64,000 bases of DNA from Chitinophaga eiseniae. GTDB lineage: Bacteria; Bacteroidota; Bacteroidia; Chitinophagales; Chitinophagaceae. The stretch covers positions 2,317,326-2,381,325 of the forward strand of contig NZ_FUWZ01000001.1 in the NCBI RefSeq assembly GCF_900167135.1, written 5' to 3'. Numbering within the stretch: the stretch's first letter is position 1; every line of letters starts with the position of its first letter. Under the pieces are notes generated by a model. It made no database searches. It worked only from the letters and a program-made list of their open reading frames with translations, and had not been told where the DNA came from. Positions 8,411 through 17,633 of this stretch are shown here, piece after piece. The translations under genes and the position numbers were made by a program.

Positions 8411-8842
8411 TCACGACATCGTTTTGCCCCATGCGGTCAGCACCAGGTTGCGGGGACCGCCGTGGTCACGGTGTTCGCAGAGGTAGATGCCCTGCCAGGT
8501 GCCCAGCGCCAGCCTGCCGTTATAGATGGGGATCGTCACCGAACAGCCCAGCAGGGAGGACTTCAGATGGGCGGGCATATCGTCCGGACCTTCATCATTG
8601 TGCTCATAGTCAGGGTCGTTTTCCGGAACGGCTTTGTTGAAATACGTTTCAAAATCCACCCGCACTGTCGGGTCTGCATTTTCATTGATCGTGAGGCCGG
8701 CGGAGGTGTGCTGGATAAATACCTGCAACATGCCGGACTGCAACGTTCTTATCTGCGGAAAAGCCTGCACTACTTCGTGCGTGATCAGATGAAACCCCCT
8801 GGGACGGGCTTTTAGCCGCAATGCCTGCTGAAAAATCTCCAT
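8411..8842 (-). CDS. YjbQ/UPF0047 family protein
   Basis: 143 residues from the ATG at 8842, the family's usual length; the upstream in-frame ATG at 8914 adds non-conserved residues. The family signature is present: FIQHTSAGLTINENADP, a DDMPAHLKSSLLG segment with conserved His, and GTWQGIYLCEHRDHGG near the end. Some members have thiamine-phosphate-synthase-like side activity, but the physiological role is unsettled. Confidence 0.93.
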   Translation of the reverse strand: MEIFQQALRLKARPRGFHLITHEVVQAFPQIRTLQSGMLQVFIQHTSAGLTINENADPTVRVDFETYFNKAVPENDPDYEHNDEGPDDMPAHLKSSLLGCSVTIPIYNGRLALGTWQGIYLCEHRDHGGPRNLVLTAWGKTMS

Positions 8843-8959
8843 GCTGTTGTTGTTTCTGCAAAAGTAACATTTCCATCCGGCATAAAATTCTACTTGTAAA
8901 TCACTGTATTGCACTGTATCTTACCGGGATTGATGAAAAACTAAACCGGAATTTATCTC

Positions 8960-10042
8960 ATGGCAGAAAACGTACAACCGTTACGGGTGCTCGTTGTAGG
9001 CTGTGGCAATATGGGCACCTCCCATGCCGTAGCTTATCACACCCTGGACGGCTTTGACATATGTGGTATTGTATCTACCGGCTCCAGCAAGCAGGTATTA
9101 AATGATAAACTGGGCGGCGGGTACACGCTGTACAGTAACTATGAAGAGGCGTTGGCGGCCACCCGGCCGGATGCCGTCTGCATCTCCACCTATCCCGATA
9201 CACACGAAAGTTATGCGATCAAAGCGCTGGAAAGCGGTTGTCACGTGTTCATAGAAAAACCGCTGGCAGACTCCGTAGCCGGTGCTGAAAGGGTGGCTGC
9301 AGCTGCTCAAAAGGCTGGTAAAAAACTGGTGGTAGGCTACATCCTGCGTCATCACCCTTCCTGGGAACGTTTCGTGGAGATCGCCCACCAGCTGGGAAAA
9401 CCGCTGGTAATGCGCATGAACCTCAACCAGCAGAGCTCCGGCAGCAAATGGGGCGTGCACCGCAACCTGCTGCAAAGCCTTAGCCCCATCGTGGATTGCG
9501 GCGTGCATTACATTGATGTGATGTGCCAGATGACCCGCTCCAAGCCGGTGCAGGTGAGCGCTATCGGCGCGCGGCTGTCCAACGATATCCCGGCAGATAA
9601 CTACAACTACGGTCAGTTACAGATCCGCTTTGAAGACGGCTCCGTAGGCTGGTACGAAGCAGGCTGGGGACCTATGATCAGCGAAACGGCGTTCTTCGTG
9701 AAGGACGTGATCGGCCCGCAGGGCTGCGTGTCTATCGTAGCAAAAGAGTCCGGCAAAGCGGGTAACTCAGATAACATCGAGGCACATACGAAAACAGAAT
9801 CCCTGCGACTGCATCATGCCACACTGAACGATAAAGGAGAATTTGCGAAAGAAGATACCTGGATCAATATGGAAGATGAACCGGACCACCAGGAGCTGTG
9901 CAACCGGGAGCAACGTTACTTCCTGAAGGCTATCCGCGAAAACATCGACCTGACGGACCATGTGCTGGATGCCGTGAACAGCCTGCGCATCGCCTTTGCC
10001 TGCGATGAGTCTGTCCGTACCGGAAAGATCGTTACCTTATAA
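8960..10042 (+). CDS. Gfo/Idh/MocA family oxidoreductase
   Basis: 360 residues. The N-terminal Rossmann domain (1-125) shows VLVVGCGNMGTSHAVAYH for the dinucleotide and the family motif VFIEKPLADSV with the catalytic-region EKP. The C-terminal alpha/beta domain includes VDCGVHYIDVM, placing the conserved His of the GxxxHxxD/I type. It probably oxidises or reduces a sugar or inositol-like substrate with NAD(P); no sugar operon lies nearby, so the substrate is open. Confidence 0.93.
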   Translation: MAENVQPLRVLVVGCGNMGTSHAVAYHTLDGFDICGIVSTGSSKQVLNDKLGGGYTLYSNYEEALAATRPDAVCISTYPDTHESYAIKALESGCHVFIEKPLADSVAGAERVAAAAQKAGKKLVVGYILRHHPSWERFVEIAHQLGKPLVMRMNLNQQSSGSKWGVHRNLLQSLSPIVDCGVHYIDVMCQMTRSKPVQVSAIGARLSNDIPADNYNYGQLQIRFEDGSVGWYEAGWGPMISETAFFVKDVIGPQGCVSIVAKESGKAGNSDNIEAHTKTESLRLHHATLNDKGEFAKEDTWINMEDEPDHQELCNREQRYFLKAIRENIDLTDHVLDAVNSLRIAFACDESVRTGKIVTL

Positions 10043-10050
10043 ACTGACAG

Positions 10051-10076
10051 AAGCCCGCCACTGTGCGGGCTTTTTC
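10051..10076 (+). terminator. Rho-independent terminator between convergent genes
   Basis: AGCCCGC / GCGGGCT stem with a short loop, then TTTTTCTTT. It ends just before the stop codon of the convergent DUF92 gene. Confidence 0.85.
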
Positions 10077-10077
10077 T

Positions 10078-10800
10078 TTACCACCACCAGCCGCATACAC
10101 CGGCTACCAACGCCGCAAACAACGTATTGCTAAAATTGACCGCATCATTGCCGATGTAGTGTTTCCGCTCCAACGCTGCTCCCAGTACTGAATCCATCAG
10201 GTTGCCCAGCACCCCGGCTATCACGATATAGGCTATACGCCGGTCGAACCCTGCGGCCAACGCATACACGCCGGCAATCACACCTGCGCCGGCAGCTCCC
10301 AGCAGCGTGCCCTCCAGGCTTACCACGCCATCCAGCCCCCTGGCCTCTTTTCTGAAAGTGAGGATATTGAAAAAGCGGCGGCCGTATACCGTGCCCAGTT
10401 CGGATGATAACGTATCGGCGGTAGCGGAAGCCAGGCTGCCCGCCAGCATAAGGCCATATAATTCCCTGCGCACAGGATCGGCCAGCATCAGCAATGCCAT
10501 AAGGGCGGCAGCGCCGCCGTTGGCAAATACCTGGCCGGCTTTCCGCTTTTCAGGATGCGCCCCGTCGGCGGTAATGGCGGCTTTAATATTCTTTTTATGG
10601 GAAGTGGCCAGGGTGCCCAGCACGAAGAAAGTGCCCAGCAGGGCGATGCCGGGATAACCCGCGCCGAAAAAGACCAGCAGCCCGGTAAGACCGGCCGCCA
10701 TGGCCGCGGAAACGGATAGTTTGCCGGTCCGGATGCAGACCGCCATAAAGCCGGCCAGCAACAACACAAAGAGGCCGTAATGCTGAAATGTTGTATTCAT
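10078..10800 (-). CDS. DUF92 family integral membrane protein
   Basis: 240 residues, highly hydrophobic, with six or seven predicted membrane helices. Conserved DUF92 features are visible: TSHKKN in the first loop, ATADTLSSELG in the middle, and a DGVVSLEGTLLGAAGA segment followed by GNLMDSVLGA. Plant and archaeal relatives include phytyl-phosphate kinases, so a polyprenyl-phosphate kinase role is possible, but bacterial members are uncharacterised. Confidence 0.88.
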   Translation of the reverse strand: MNTTFQHYGLFVLLLAGFMAVCIRTGKLSVSAAMAAGLTGLLVFFGAGYPGIALLGTFFVLGTLATSHKKNIKAAITADGAHPEKRKAGQVFANGGAAALMALLMLADPVRRELYGLMLAGSLASATADTLSSELGTVYGRRFFNILTFRKEARGLDGVVSLEGTLLGAAGAGVIAGVYALAAGFDRRIAYIVIAGVLGNLMDSVLGAALERKHYIGNDAVNFSNTLFAALVAGVCGWWW

Positions 10801-10813
10801 AAATCGAGGTCAG

Positions 10814-10835
10814 CAAAACTAATTAATTACTTTTG
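10814..10835. promoter_or_regulatory. Back-to-back -7 boxes between DUF92 and DUF4260 genes
   Basis: CAAAACTA (10814-10821; TAGTTTTG on the minus strand) and TACTTTTG (10828-10835, plus strand) both match TAnnTTTG. Together they form a near-perfect palindrome with an AATTAATT centre, only 52 bases separating the two start codons. Transcription in one direction should hinder the other. Confidence 0.6.
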
Positions 10836-10852
10836 CTGCCTGAAAATTTTAT

Positions 10853-11224
10853 ATGAAAACGTTGTTGAATCTGGAAGAAATTGCCATGTTCCTTATGGCC
10901 ATCATTCTTTTTAATGTACGGATATCCTATGCCTGGTGGGTGTTTCCTGCCTGCCTGCTGCTACCGGACATCAGCATGATCGGTTATGCTGCGGGCAACA
11001 AAGTGGGCGCTGTGGTGTACAATTTCTTCCACCATAAAGGAATCGCCCTGCTGGTGTACCTCGCCGGCCACCTGTTGGGATTTGAATGGCTGGCGTTTAC
11101 GGGAATTATCCTGTTTGCACACTCCTGTATGGACCGCGTCTTTGGTTACGGCCTGAAATATATGTCCGGCTTTAAAGACACGCATCTGGGAGAAATTGGC
11201 CGCACGGCTAAACGAAAATCATAA
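10853..11224 (+). CDS. DUF4260 family membrane protein
   Basis: 123 residues with three or four membrane helices. PDISMIGYAAGNKVGAVVYN followed by FFHHKG, and a C-terminal HSCMDRVFGYGLKY, are the typical DUF4260 landmarks. Function unknown. It is transcribed divergently from the DUF92 gene and convergent with the TonB receptor. Confidence 0.88.
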   Translation: MKTLLNLEEIAMFLMAIILFNVRISYAWWVFPACLLLPDISMIGYAAGNKVGAVVYNFFHHKGIALLVYLAGHLLGFEWLAFTGIILFAHSCMDRVFGYGLKYMSGFKDTHLGEIGRTAKRKS

Positions 11225-11230
11225 AAAAAG

Positions 11231-11250
11231 CCGGTGTGAAAACACACCGG
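11231..11250 (-). terminator. Terminator of the TonB receptor gene
   Basis: CCGGTGTG / CACACCGG stem with an AAAA loop. On the minus strand it is followed by a run of T, so it mainly ends the receptor transcript; it lies between convergent genes. Confidence 0.8.
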
Positions 11251-11275
11251 CCGTTATTGGAATTGATTGTAAGGT

Positions 11276-13723
11276 TTAAAATTTGAAGGCCACACTGGCA
11301 GAGAAGCGACGGGGCATCATTCTCTCAACAGTCGTCCATCCGCCATAGTACGCTTTGTCAGTGATGTTATCCATCTTCAGCGCAAGGCGATAGGCGTTCA
11401 CCTGGTAGAAAACACCAGCGTTCAATACCGTATACGAAGGCAGCGTGAACACACCGGTAGCTTTTGAGTTGGTGATCATGTTTTCACTGCCGTAGTTGCC
11501 ACCAAAGCCAAGACCGAGGCCGTGCAGTTTACCGCTGGTAGCGGTATAGCTGATCCACCAGTTGGCCACATGCTCAGGGCCCGCGCTGACAGGGCGACGG
11601 CCCAATATGCCGGAGTCGGACTTCTCCATTTTACTGTCATTATAACCATATCCGGCCACAATATTTAATCCCGGCAGGGGATTGGCGATCAGGTCCACTT
11701 CCACGCCCTTGCTGCGCTGGGAACCATCCTGTACCGTAATGTTATAGTGGTTGCCGCCTTTTTCCACGTCAATGCTGCGGGTCATATTGGTCACGAGAAT
11801 ATTATAGTAGCTGGCGCTCATGCTCAGTTTGTCGTTAAGCACATTCAGTTTCACACCGCCTTCAAACTGGTTGGCCTGCTGCGGTTTCAGTACGCCGCTA
11901 TACTCTGGCAGCGACTGGGTGACGGGGGCTGCGTTTTTGAAGCCGTTCATATAGTTGGCAAACAGGCTCACTTTATCTTTCACTACCTGGTAGATCAAAC
12001 CAAATTTCGGGGAGACGGAGGTCTGGCTGAAATCATCTTTGCCTTTCTCACCTGTCACGTAGTTTTTGGTGGGTTTGGTAACGAAATGGTCTACCCGTAC
12101 GCTGGCCATAGCGATCAGCTGATCGGTGATATTTAACACATCAGAAACGTAGGCGCTGTAAGTATAGTTGGTGGTGGCATTTTTGACCTGTCCGCTCGTT
12201 ACCTGTGCCAGCCGGGCGTCTACAGCGGCCCTATTGAGCTGCGAGTAGCGCGGGTCTTTCGGATTCACGGTATTAATGAGGTCGAAGCGGATATAGGGTG
12301 AGTTGTCGTTTTCGGTGAATTGGCTCAGGAAGTCCAGTCCGGCCACGAGGCGGTTGCGCAGGCTGCCGATGTTGAAATCGCCGATAAAATTCTGTTGAAC
12401 GTCGGTGGCAGTGGTGATGGAGTGCTGATGGGTCAGATAGCGGCTGATCAGCGTATCGTTGGCAGGCATTGGGTTGTCCCTTGTACCGCCCTCATCGAGG
12501 AACATCACGTAGGAGTAGTAGCCCTCGCTGCGGCGGGTGCTCCTGGAAACTGTCGTCTGGGAAGTCCATTTGTCTGACAGTTTGTAGTTGGCCTGACCAA
12601 AGAGGTTCACGGACGGTGTTTTGATAGTAATATCATTGCTGGTGAAAGACCGGGTGAAGTCGATGCCCAGCTGGTCCGGTGTCCTGGCAATCAGCTGACG
12701 GCGGCGGTTCAGAAATATCATGGTGGGATTGGTGCTTTCTCCGCTGTAGAATTCTGTGTTCACGAGGAACGACAGGCGGTCGTTCACGCGGTAGGAGAGG
12801 CTGGGGGCCAGGAACCAGGAACGTTTGAAGCCTGCGTCCTGGAAGCTGCCTTCTGAGTGATAAGCGGCGTTGGTACGCAGGATAACGGATTTATCCTTGT
12901 TCAGCGGGGTGTTGAGGTCTGCCGTTACGCGGTTGAGGCCATAGGTGCCGCCGGTATAGCTGATTTCGCCGCCGAACGCATCGTAAGGCTTTTTGGTAAC
13001 GATGTTGATCAGGCCGCCGAAAGAAACGAGGCTGCTGCCGAACAGGGTGCCGGAAGGGCCTTTGATGGTTTCAACACGTTCAATATCCGCCGGATCGGGG
13101 CTGCCGTTGGAGATGCCGGCGATACCGTTGACCATGGTGGGTTGCACCGCGAAGCCGCGCATGGTGAAATAACCTGCGCCGTCGCCGCCGCGGCCGGTGG
13201 AAGACCACAGGCGGGTCACGCCCGGTGCGTTTTTCAGCGCATCATCGAAGCTGGTGATCACCTGTTCTTTCATCAGTTCTTTGCCTATCACGTTGTATAC
13301 CTGCGGATTTTCCAGGTTTTTGATGGGCAGCCGCGCGATATAGTCACTTTCCTTGTTGGCCAGCTTGTTTTGGCCGCCTATCACGGTTACTTCCGACAGT
13401 TGTGTTTTAGACACCTGCAGGTGCAGCTTCACGGTGGTGGTGTGGTTAGCCGTTACCGTTACCGTCTCAGCCATAGGCTCGTATCCCAGCAGGGATACCT
13501 GCAATACATATGTTCCGGGCTCCAGGCGGCGAAAAGCGAAGTCGCCTTTCCCGTCTGTAACGGTGCCTCTGCTGTGCTGTTCGATGCGTACGCTCACGAA
13601 AGCGGCCGCTTCTCCTTCACTGGTGACAATATTTCCTTTAATCCCTCCGGTGCCGCTCTGGGCGCTCACTCCGGCTATCAGGCTGAAGAGCATTAACAAT
13701 AATGCTGATAATTTCTTGACCAT
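11276..13723 (-). CDS. TonB-dependent siderophore-type outer-membrane receptor
   Basis: 815 residues. Signal peptide (1-21, ending GVSAQ), a carboxypeptidase-regulatory-like beta domain (about 25-105), then a plug domain with SFDDALKNAPGV and GYFTMRGFAV, and a 22-strand-type barrel ending in FSASVAFKF with the C-terminal Phe required for barrel insertion. Plug and barrel resemble FhuA/FoxA-type ferric siderophore receptors rather than SusC (no SusD partner is present). TonB-driven uptake of an iron chelate is the likely role; the ligand is unknown. It is monocistronic, with no FecR/sigma pair nearby. Confidence 0.93.
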   Translation of the reverse strand: MVKKLSALLLMLFSLIAGVSAQSGTGGIKGNIVTSEGEAAAFVSVRIEQHSRGTVTDGKGDFAFRRLEPGTYVLQVSLLGYEPMAETVTVTANHTTTVKLHLQVSKTQLSEVTVIGGQNKLANKESDYIARLPIKNLENPQVYNVIGKELMKEQVITSFDDALKNAPGVTRLWSSTGRGGDGAGYFTMRGFAVQPTMVNGIAGISNGSPDPADIERVETIKGPSGTLFGSSLVSFGGLINIVTKKPYDAFGGEISYTGGTYGLNRVTADLNTPLNKDKSVILRTNAAYHSEGSFQDAGFKRSWFLAPSLSYRVNDRLSFLVNTEFYSGESTNPTMIFLNRRRQLIARTPDQLGIDFTRSFTSNDITIKTPSVNLFGQANYKLSDKWTSQTTVSRSTRRSEGYYSYVMFLDEGGTRDNPMPANDTLISRYLTHQHSITTATDVQQNFIGDFNIGSLRNRLVAGLDFLSQFTENDNSPYIRFDLINTVNPKDPRYSQLNRAAVDARLAQVTSGQVKNATTNYTYSAYVSDVLNITDQLIAMASVRVDHFVTKPTKNYVTGEKGKDDFSQTSVSPKFGLIYQVVKDKVSLFANYMNGFKNAAPVTQSLPEYSGVLKPQQANQFEGGVKLNVLNDKLSMSASYYNILVTNMTRSIDVEKGGNHYNITVQDGSQRSKGVEVDLIANPLPGLNIVAGYGYNDSKMEKSDSGILGRRPVSAGPEHVANWWISYTATSGKLHGLGLGFGGNYGSENMITNSKATGVFTLPSYTVLNAGVFYQVNAYRLALKMDNITDKAYYGGWTTVERMMPRRFSASVAFKF

Positions 13724-13941
13724 GGTTGTGCTATAATGATGATATATGGAGACAAATTGACAATCACGGCCGCAAAATTCTATCAGTAAAAAGAAGTTGC
13801 ACCATCCAATCGGGAAAAATATTTACGCATTCGGGAATTATCCATGACAGTTCAACCCGGTTATCTGACAACTCGAGAAAAAATGGCTGGCCGGGCTGCC
13901 GGGACATTGCATTTTTGTAACGTCCATAAACAAAACACATC

Positions 13942-15156
13942 ATGAAATTTGAAAAAGTGCATAACAAGGGGCAGGCGAGGCTTTTTAAGAGCCGTTACCT
14001 GGAGATGCTGACCAAAACGCACCCCGCGGTGATTTTTGGAATGTACCTGCCCGTTATCGGATATATGCTCTATTACAGCCATGCCACCCTGGGATATTCA
14101 CTGCCCCGCGTTATACTGACTTACTTTGGGGCCATGTTCGGCTGGACGCTCTTCGAATACGTGGCGCACCGGTTTATCTTTCACTGGGTCAGCGACCAGC
14201 CGGCCATCCGCCGCGTGGTATATACGTTGCACGGCAATCACCACGAATACCCGCGCGACCGGCAGCGGCTGTTTATGCCGCCGGTGCCCAGCGTCATTAT
14301 CTCTTCGCTCTTATTCAGTATTTTCTACCTCCTGATAAAAAACAATGCATTTGCTTTTTTTTCGGGGTTTGTGTCCGGTTACCTGTTGTACGGCAGCATG
14401 CACTACGCCATCCATGCCTGGGCGCCGCCATTCAAATGGCTTAAACCGCTCTGGCGCAACCATCACCTGCATCACTATAAAAACGACGATCTGGGATTCG
14501 GGGTCAGTTCTACGTTATGGGACCGGGTATTCCGGACCATGTTCACGCTTTGTTTGCTGTTAAGTCTGTCTGTAGCCGGTTTCGCCCACCAGCAGGCCGA
14601 AGGGGAGTACCGCCTGGTAAAAAGGGATAAGTCCATCTCGTTGTACGAAAGATGGATCGCAGCCGGTAATGAAGAAAGTGTGCGGGAGATCAAAGCGGTG
14701 TTTACCGTTCAGTCTGATGTGCCCTCCGTGGCGCGGCTGCTGACAGACCAGCAGCAGGGCGTGGTGTGGAACGCCCGCGCCAAAGCATACCAGGTGCTGC
14801 CTTTGGAAGAAGGCCGGGAATGGATCACCTACCTCAAGTACAATATCCCCTGGCCCTTCGGAGACCAGGACTGTTGCCTGCTGTTCCGCCTGAAAATGCA
14901 GGATCAACATTCGGGCGAAATCAGCTTCGAAAGCACGCTGAACAATCGTTTTCCTGTTTCCGGCGATGTGACGCGCATTACCGGCACCCGGGGCAAATGG
15001 CTGATGGAAGAAACCGCCGGTAACACCATGCAGATCACCTATACGATCACCACCAACCGCAGCGCCCGGGTACCGCGGTGGGTATCGGACCCGATCATCC
15101 GTAACAACATGTTTGAAACGATGTCCACCTTCAGAAGCATCCTCGAAAAGCGTTGA
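13942..15156 (+). CDS. Fatty acid hydroxylase fused to a START-like lipid-binding domain
   Basis: 404 residues. Residues 1-200 are a membrane di-iron hydroxylase of the sterol-desaturase superfamily, with His clusters EYVAHRFIFH, HGNHHEYP, HYAIHAW and RNHHLHHY supplying the metal ligands. The usual protein ends near here. Instead it continues in frame with a signal-peptide-like MFTLCLLLSLSVAGFAHQQA (ATG at 14539) and a START/SRPBCC-like domain of about 185 residues (PWPFGDQDCC, MQITYTITTN). The second part thus looks like a former exported protein joined to the hydroxylase. If translated as one chain the second half would lie outside the membrane. Confidence 0.88.
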   Translation: MKFEKVHNKGQARLFKSRYLEMLTKTHPAVIFGMYLPVIGYMLYYSHATLGYSLPRVILTYFGAMFGWTLFEYVAHRFIFHWVSDQPAIRRVVYTLHGNHHEYPRDRQRLFMPPVPSVIISSLLFSIFYLLIKNNAFAFFSGFVSGYLLYGSMHYAIHAWAPPFKWLKPLWRNHHLHHYKNDDLGFGVSSTLWDRVFRTMFTLCLLLSLSVAGFAHQQAEGEYRLVKRDKSISLYERWIAAGNEESVREIKAVFTVQSDVPSVARLLTDQQQGVVWNARAKAYQVLPLEEGREWITYLKYNIPWPFGDQDCCLLFRLKMQDQHSGEISFESTLNNRFPVSGDVTRITGTRGKWLMEETAGNTMQITYTITTNRSARVPRWVSDPIIRNNMFETMSTFRSILEKR

Positions 15157-15183
15157 TAAAATTGTGCTGTTTGATTATTTTTG
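15153..15183 (+). promoter_or_regulatory. Promoter of the AraC regulator
   Basis: TTG at 15153-15155 and TATTTTTG at 15176-15183, spacer 20 bases. The -33 element overlaps the stop codon of the hydroxylase gene. Confidence 0.7.
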
Positions 15184-15199
15184 GAGAAACCTCCGGTGA

Positions 15200-16039
15200 A
15201 TGATCTACAGGGAGTTTGCACCGCACCCGCAACTGGCGCCATATGTTGAATGTTACTGGAAGGCCGATGCCGACAGGCCGCCCTTCAGGGACGAGGAATC
15301 GTTGATTCCTGACGGCACCATTGAGCTGATGTTTAATTTTGGTGATAACTACGCCCGTGTGAAAAACGGTTCCCGCCAGCCGGTAAAGGGATCTCATATA
15401 ATCGGTATCCGTCAGCATGCATTGCGGATTTCCCAGACCGCCCACCAGCATGTGTTCTCCGTGCGCTTCCGGCTGGGCGGCGCCTACCCGCTGTTCCGCA
15501 TCCCTGCGCATTTACTGGCCAACGACTTCTGGAGCCTGCCGGATGTGCTGGGCAGAGACTATACATTACTCGAAGAACAGCTGTTTGAGGCCACCACAGA
15601 CGAACAGCGGGTGCTGCTCACCGACCGGTTTCTCCTGGGACGCCTGGAATTTGATAATACCGCTCATCGTTTTCTGCAACAATATACCGCCTGGATGCTG
15701 CAACGGGAAGATGTTTCTGTGGCCGACGCCTGCAAGGCTTTCGGCATCTCGTACAAAGCGATGGAACGCCGTTTCAGCCAGGTAGCAGGACTTACCCCTT
15801 CTGAACTGCTGAAGATACGGAGGTTCAACAAAGCCATCCTGGCCATGTACAGCTGTCGTCATGAATCGCTGACCGCCGTGGCGCACAGTTGTGGCTTCTA
15901 CGACCAATCTCATTTTATCCGCGAATTCAAACAACTGTCCGGCACTACCCCGCGCCGTTTCCTGGAAGAACAGTATACCATTGTGCAGGTGATACAGCCT
16001 GCCCTCGCGGCCCGGCTGTCTAAATCGTACAATTTATAG
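15200..16039 (+). CDS. AraC family transcription regulator
   Basis: 279 residues. The N-terminal half starts IYREFAPHPQLAPYVECYW, the DUF6597-like sensor seen in many Bacteroidota AraC proteins. The C-terminal half (about 170-265) is a two-helix-turn-helix AraC domain, with SVADACKAFGISYKAMERRF and SLTAVAHSCGFYDQSHFIRE. It has its own promoter; the effector and targets are unknown, though the VOC gene 37 bases downstream is a candidate partner. Confidence 0.92.
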   Translation: MIYREFAPHPQLAPYVECYWKADADRPPFRDEESLIPDGTIELMFNFGDNYARVKNGSRQPVKGSHIIGIRQHALRISQTAHQHVFSVRFRLGGAYPLFRIPAHLLANDFWSLPDVLGRDYTLLEEQLFEATTDEQRVLLTDRFLLGRLEFDNTAHRFLQQYTAWMLQREDVSVADACKAFGISYKAMERRFSQVAGLTPSELLKIRRFNKAILAMYSCRHESLTAVAHSCGFYDQSHFIREFKQLSGTTPRRFLEEQYTIVQVIQPALAARLSKSYNL

Positions 16040-16076
16040 TCCTTCGCTTTTATCATCTTCGTAAAAAATACAGGTC

Positions 16077-16490
16077 ATGGAAGGAAAAAAATATGAGTTG
16101 ATTCCCTATCTCAGTTTTGGGGGCAATTGCGAAGAAGCAATGAGTTTTTATGCGAAAGCGCTGGGCGGCGCCTATAAAGTATGGACCCGCTACGACAATC
16201 CGAATATGAACGCGCCGGAAGCATATAAAGACAAGGTGCTGCACAGCAGGCTGCATTTTAACGACCTGGCCATCTACGCCAGCGATACTTTCCCCGGCAA
16301 GGAGTCAAAGGGCAACAGCGGAGATGTGTCACTCTCTCTGACGTTCCCGGATGAGCAAACCGCGCAGCACGCGTTTGACGCATTGTCGGCCGGCGGAACG
16401 GTAGGCGTACCTTTCGCTAAACAGTTCTGGGGTGACTGGCACGGTAACCTAACCGATAAATACGGGATTAAATGGATGGTGAATTGCTGA
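16077..16490 (+). CDS. VOC family protein, PhnB-like
   Basis: 137 residues in the PhnB/DUF899-like VOC arrangement: LIPYLSFGGNCEEAMSFYAK at the start and FWGDWHGNLTDKYGIKWMVN at the end. PhnB-type members often lack the full metal-binding set of glyoxalases, so this may bind rather than turn over its ligand. It follows the AraC gene closely on the same strand. Confidence 0.9.
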   Translation: MEGKKYELIPYLSFGGNCEEAMSFYAKALGGAYKVWTRYDNPNMNAPEAYKDKVLHSRLHFNDLAIYASDTFPGKESKGNSGDVSLSLTFPDEQTAQHAFDALSAGGTVGVPFAKQFWGDWHGNLTDKYGIKWMVNC

Positions 16491-16579
16491 TGCATGTGGT
16501 GTCACGCGTTTTCACACGATCCCGGTTCCCCAGGTTTATGCTTCGGTAAACCGGGACCGTGCGAACGCATCTCCTGAAA

Positions 16580-16960
16580 TCAGGCAATCTGTCCCAGGGT
16601 AATCAAATTACCGCAGCCGTCTTCAAAGATGGCTTCAATGCCCCAGTCGACTTTCGTGGGTGACTTTCGGAACACCACGCCTTTGGCAGTCAGCCGTTCG
16701 TATTCTGCTGCGATATCCGCTGTGCCCAATACGATGACGGGTATGCCGGCTGCGTATAGTCCTTCGTGGTAGGCTTTGGCCAGCGGGTGGGTGGATGGTT
16801 CCAGCAGTAGCGTGGTCCCGTCCGGATCTTCAGCAGAGACCACCACCGCCAGCCATGCTTCCGGCATATAGATTTTCTCTTTAAAGCCCAGTACCTCTGT
16901 GTAAAAGCGAAAAGCTTCCAGGGGGTCGTCTACGTGGACCCCGGTCATGGCAATTATCAT
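16580..16960 (-). CDS. VOC family protein, glyoxalase-like
   Basis: 126 residues with the two beta-alpha-beta-beta-beta repeats of the VOC fold: DDPLEAFRFYTEVLGFKEK and AAEYERLTAKGVVFRK, ending FEDGCGNLITLGQ with the usual metal-side Glu region. It is the last gene of a three-gene minus-strand operon with DUF4199 and LuxR genes. Substrate unknown. Confidence 0.9.
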   Translation of the reverse strand: MIIAMTGVHVDDPLEAFRFYTEVLGFKEKIYMPEAWLAVVVSAEDPDGTTLLLEPSTHPLAKAYHEGLYAAGIPVIVLGTADIAAEYERLTAKGVVFRKSPTKVDWGIEAIFEDGCGNLITLGQIA

Positions 16961-16972
16961 ATGGATATGTAT

Positions 16973-17521
16973 TTAGGAATGAGTAATCATGGTGGCGGTA
17001 TTGCTGCCTTTTTTGCGTTTTAGTATCAGGGCGCTGATGAGCGCAATCACAAGACCGATAGGCAATACTTCCGCATAGGTGACGAGGATGACAAACAGCG
17101 GGTTTTTATACATTTCCTTAAAACTTTCCGCTTCGGCCATTTTTTTACTGAGGGTAGCGGCGTCAGCACCGGCTTCTTTGGCCTGCTTCAGCATATGGGC
17201 GTTGTATTTGTCCATAAAATCGGGAACAAACAGGTAGTAGTCGACCAGCCATACCAATACATAGGCCGTAGAGGCAATCAGTGCTATCAGCAGACCCACC
17301 TTAAAGGCCTGGCCGAAGGTGATCGCACCGTTGTTATATTTGTCGCGGTAGTTTTTGACACCTACAAAAATGAAGGAGAAGGCGATCAGCATGCCGGCAT
17401 AGCCGAGCACCATGTTACCCTTAAAGTCGGGGTCTTTATAACACCATAATACAGAAAATACCATCATCAGGCTGATAATGGCGCCGGAAATCAATCCGAA
17501 AACGAGCACATTTTTTTTCAT
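16973..17521 (-). CDS. DUF4199 family membrane protein
   Basis: 182 residues with four predicted membrane helices and a central charged helix of about 50 residues. GVKNYRDKYNNGAITFGQAF, with its conserved NGxITFxxAF core, is the DUF4199 hallmark. Function unknown. It lies between the membrane-anchored LuxR gene and the VOC gene, an arrangement that suggests co-expression. Confidence 0.9.
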   Translation of the reverse strand: MKKNVLVFGLISGAIISLMMVFSVLWCYKDPDFKGNMVLGYAGMLIAFSFIFVGVKNYRDKYNNGAITFGQAFKVGLLIALIASTAYVLVWLVDYYLFVPDFMDKYNAHMLKQAKEAGADAATLSKKMAEAESFKEMYKNPLFVILVTYAEVLPIGLVIALISALILKRKKGSNTATMITHS

Positions 17522-17633
17522 CTGTCAGGATTTAGTAGTGAGTACAAAAATGCCGTTCTGCCAGCATTTTCCATTCATACTTTAGGATGATTTTGGACTG
17601 TTTTCCCTTTTTCCTGCTTTTGGGTGATGATGA

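Noticed and set aside
12857..13696. 279-residue open frame antisense to the TonB receptor
   Set aside because: The sense strand encodes a complete receptor; the antisense frame has no recognisable domain and is a by-product of GC-rich third positions.
16500..16575. Imperfect inverted repeat CCCGGTT / AACCGGG after the PhnB-like gene
   Set aside because: Stem is interrupted and has no T run; too weak to list as a terminator.
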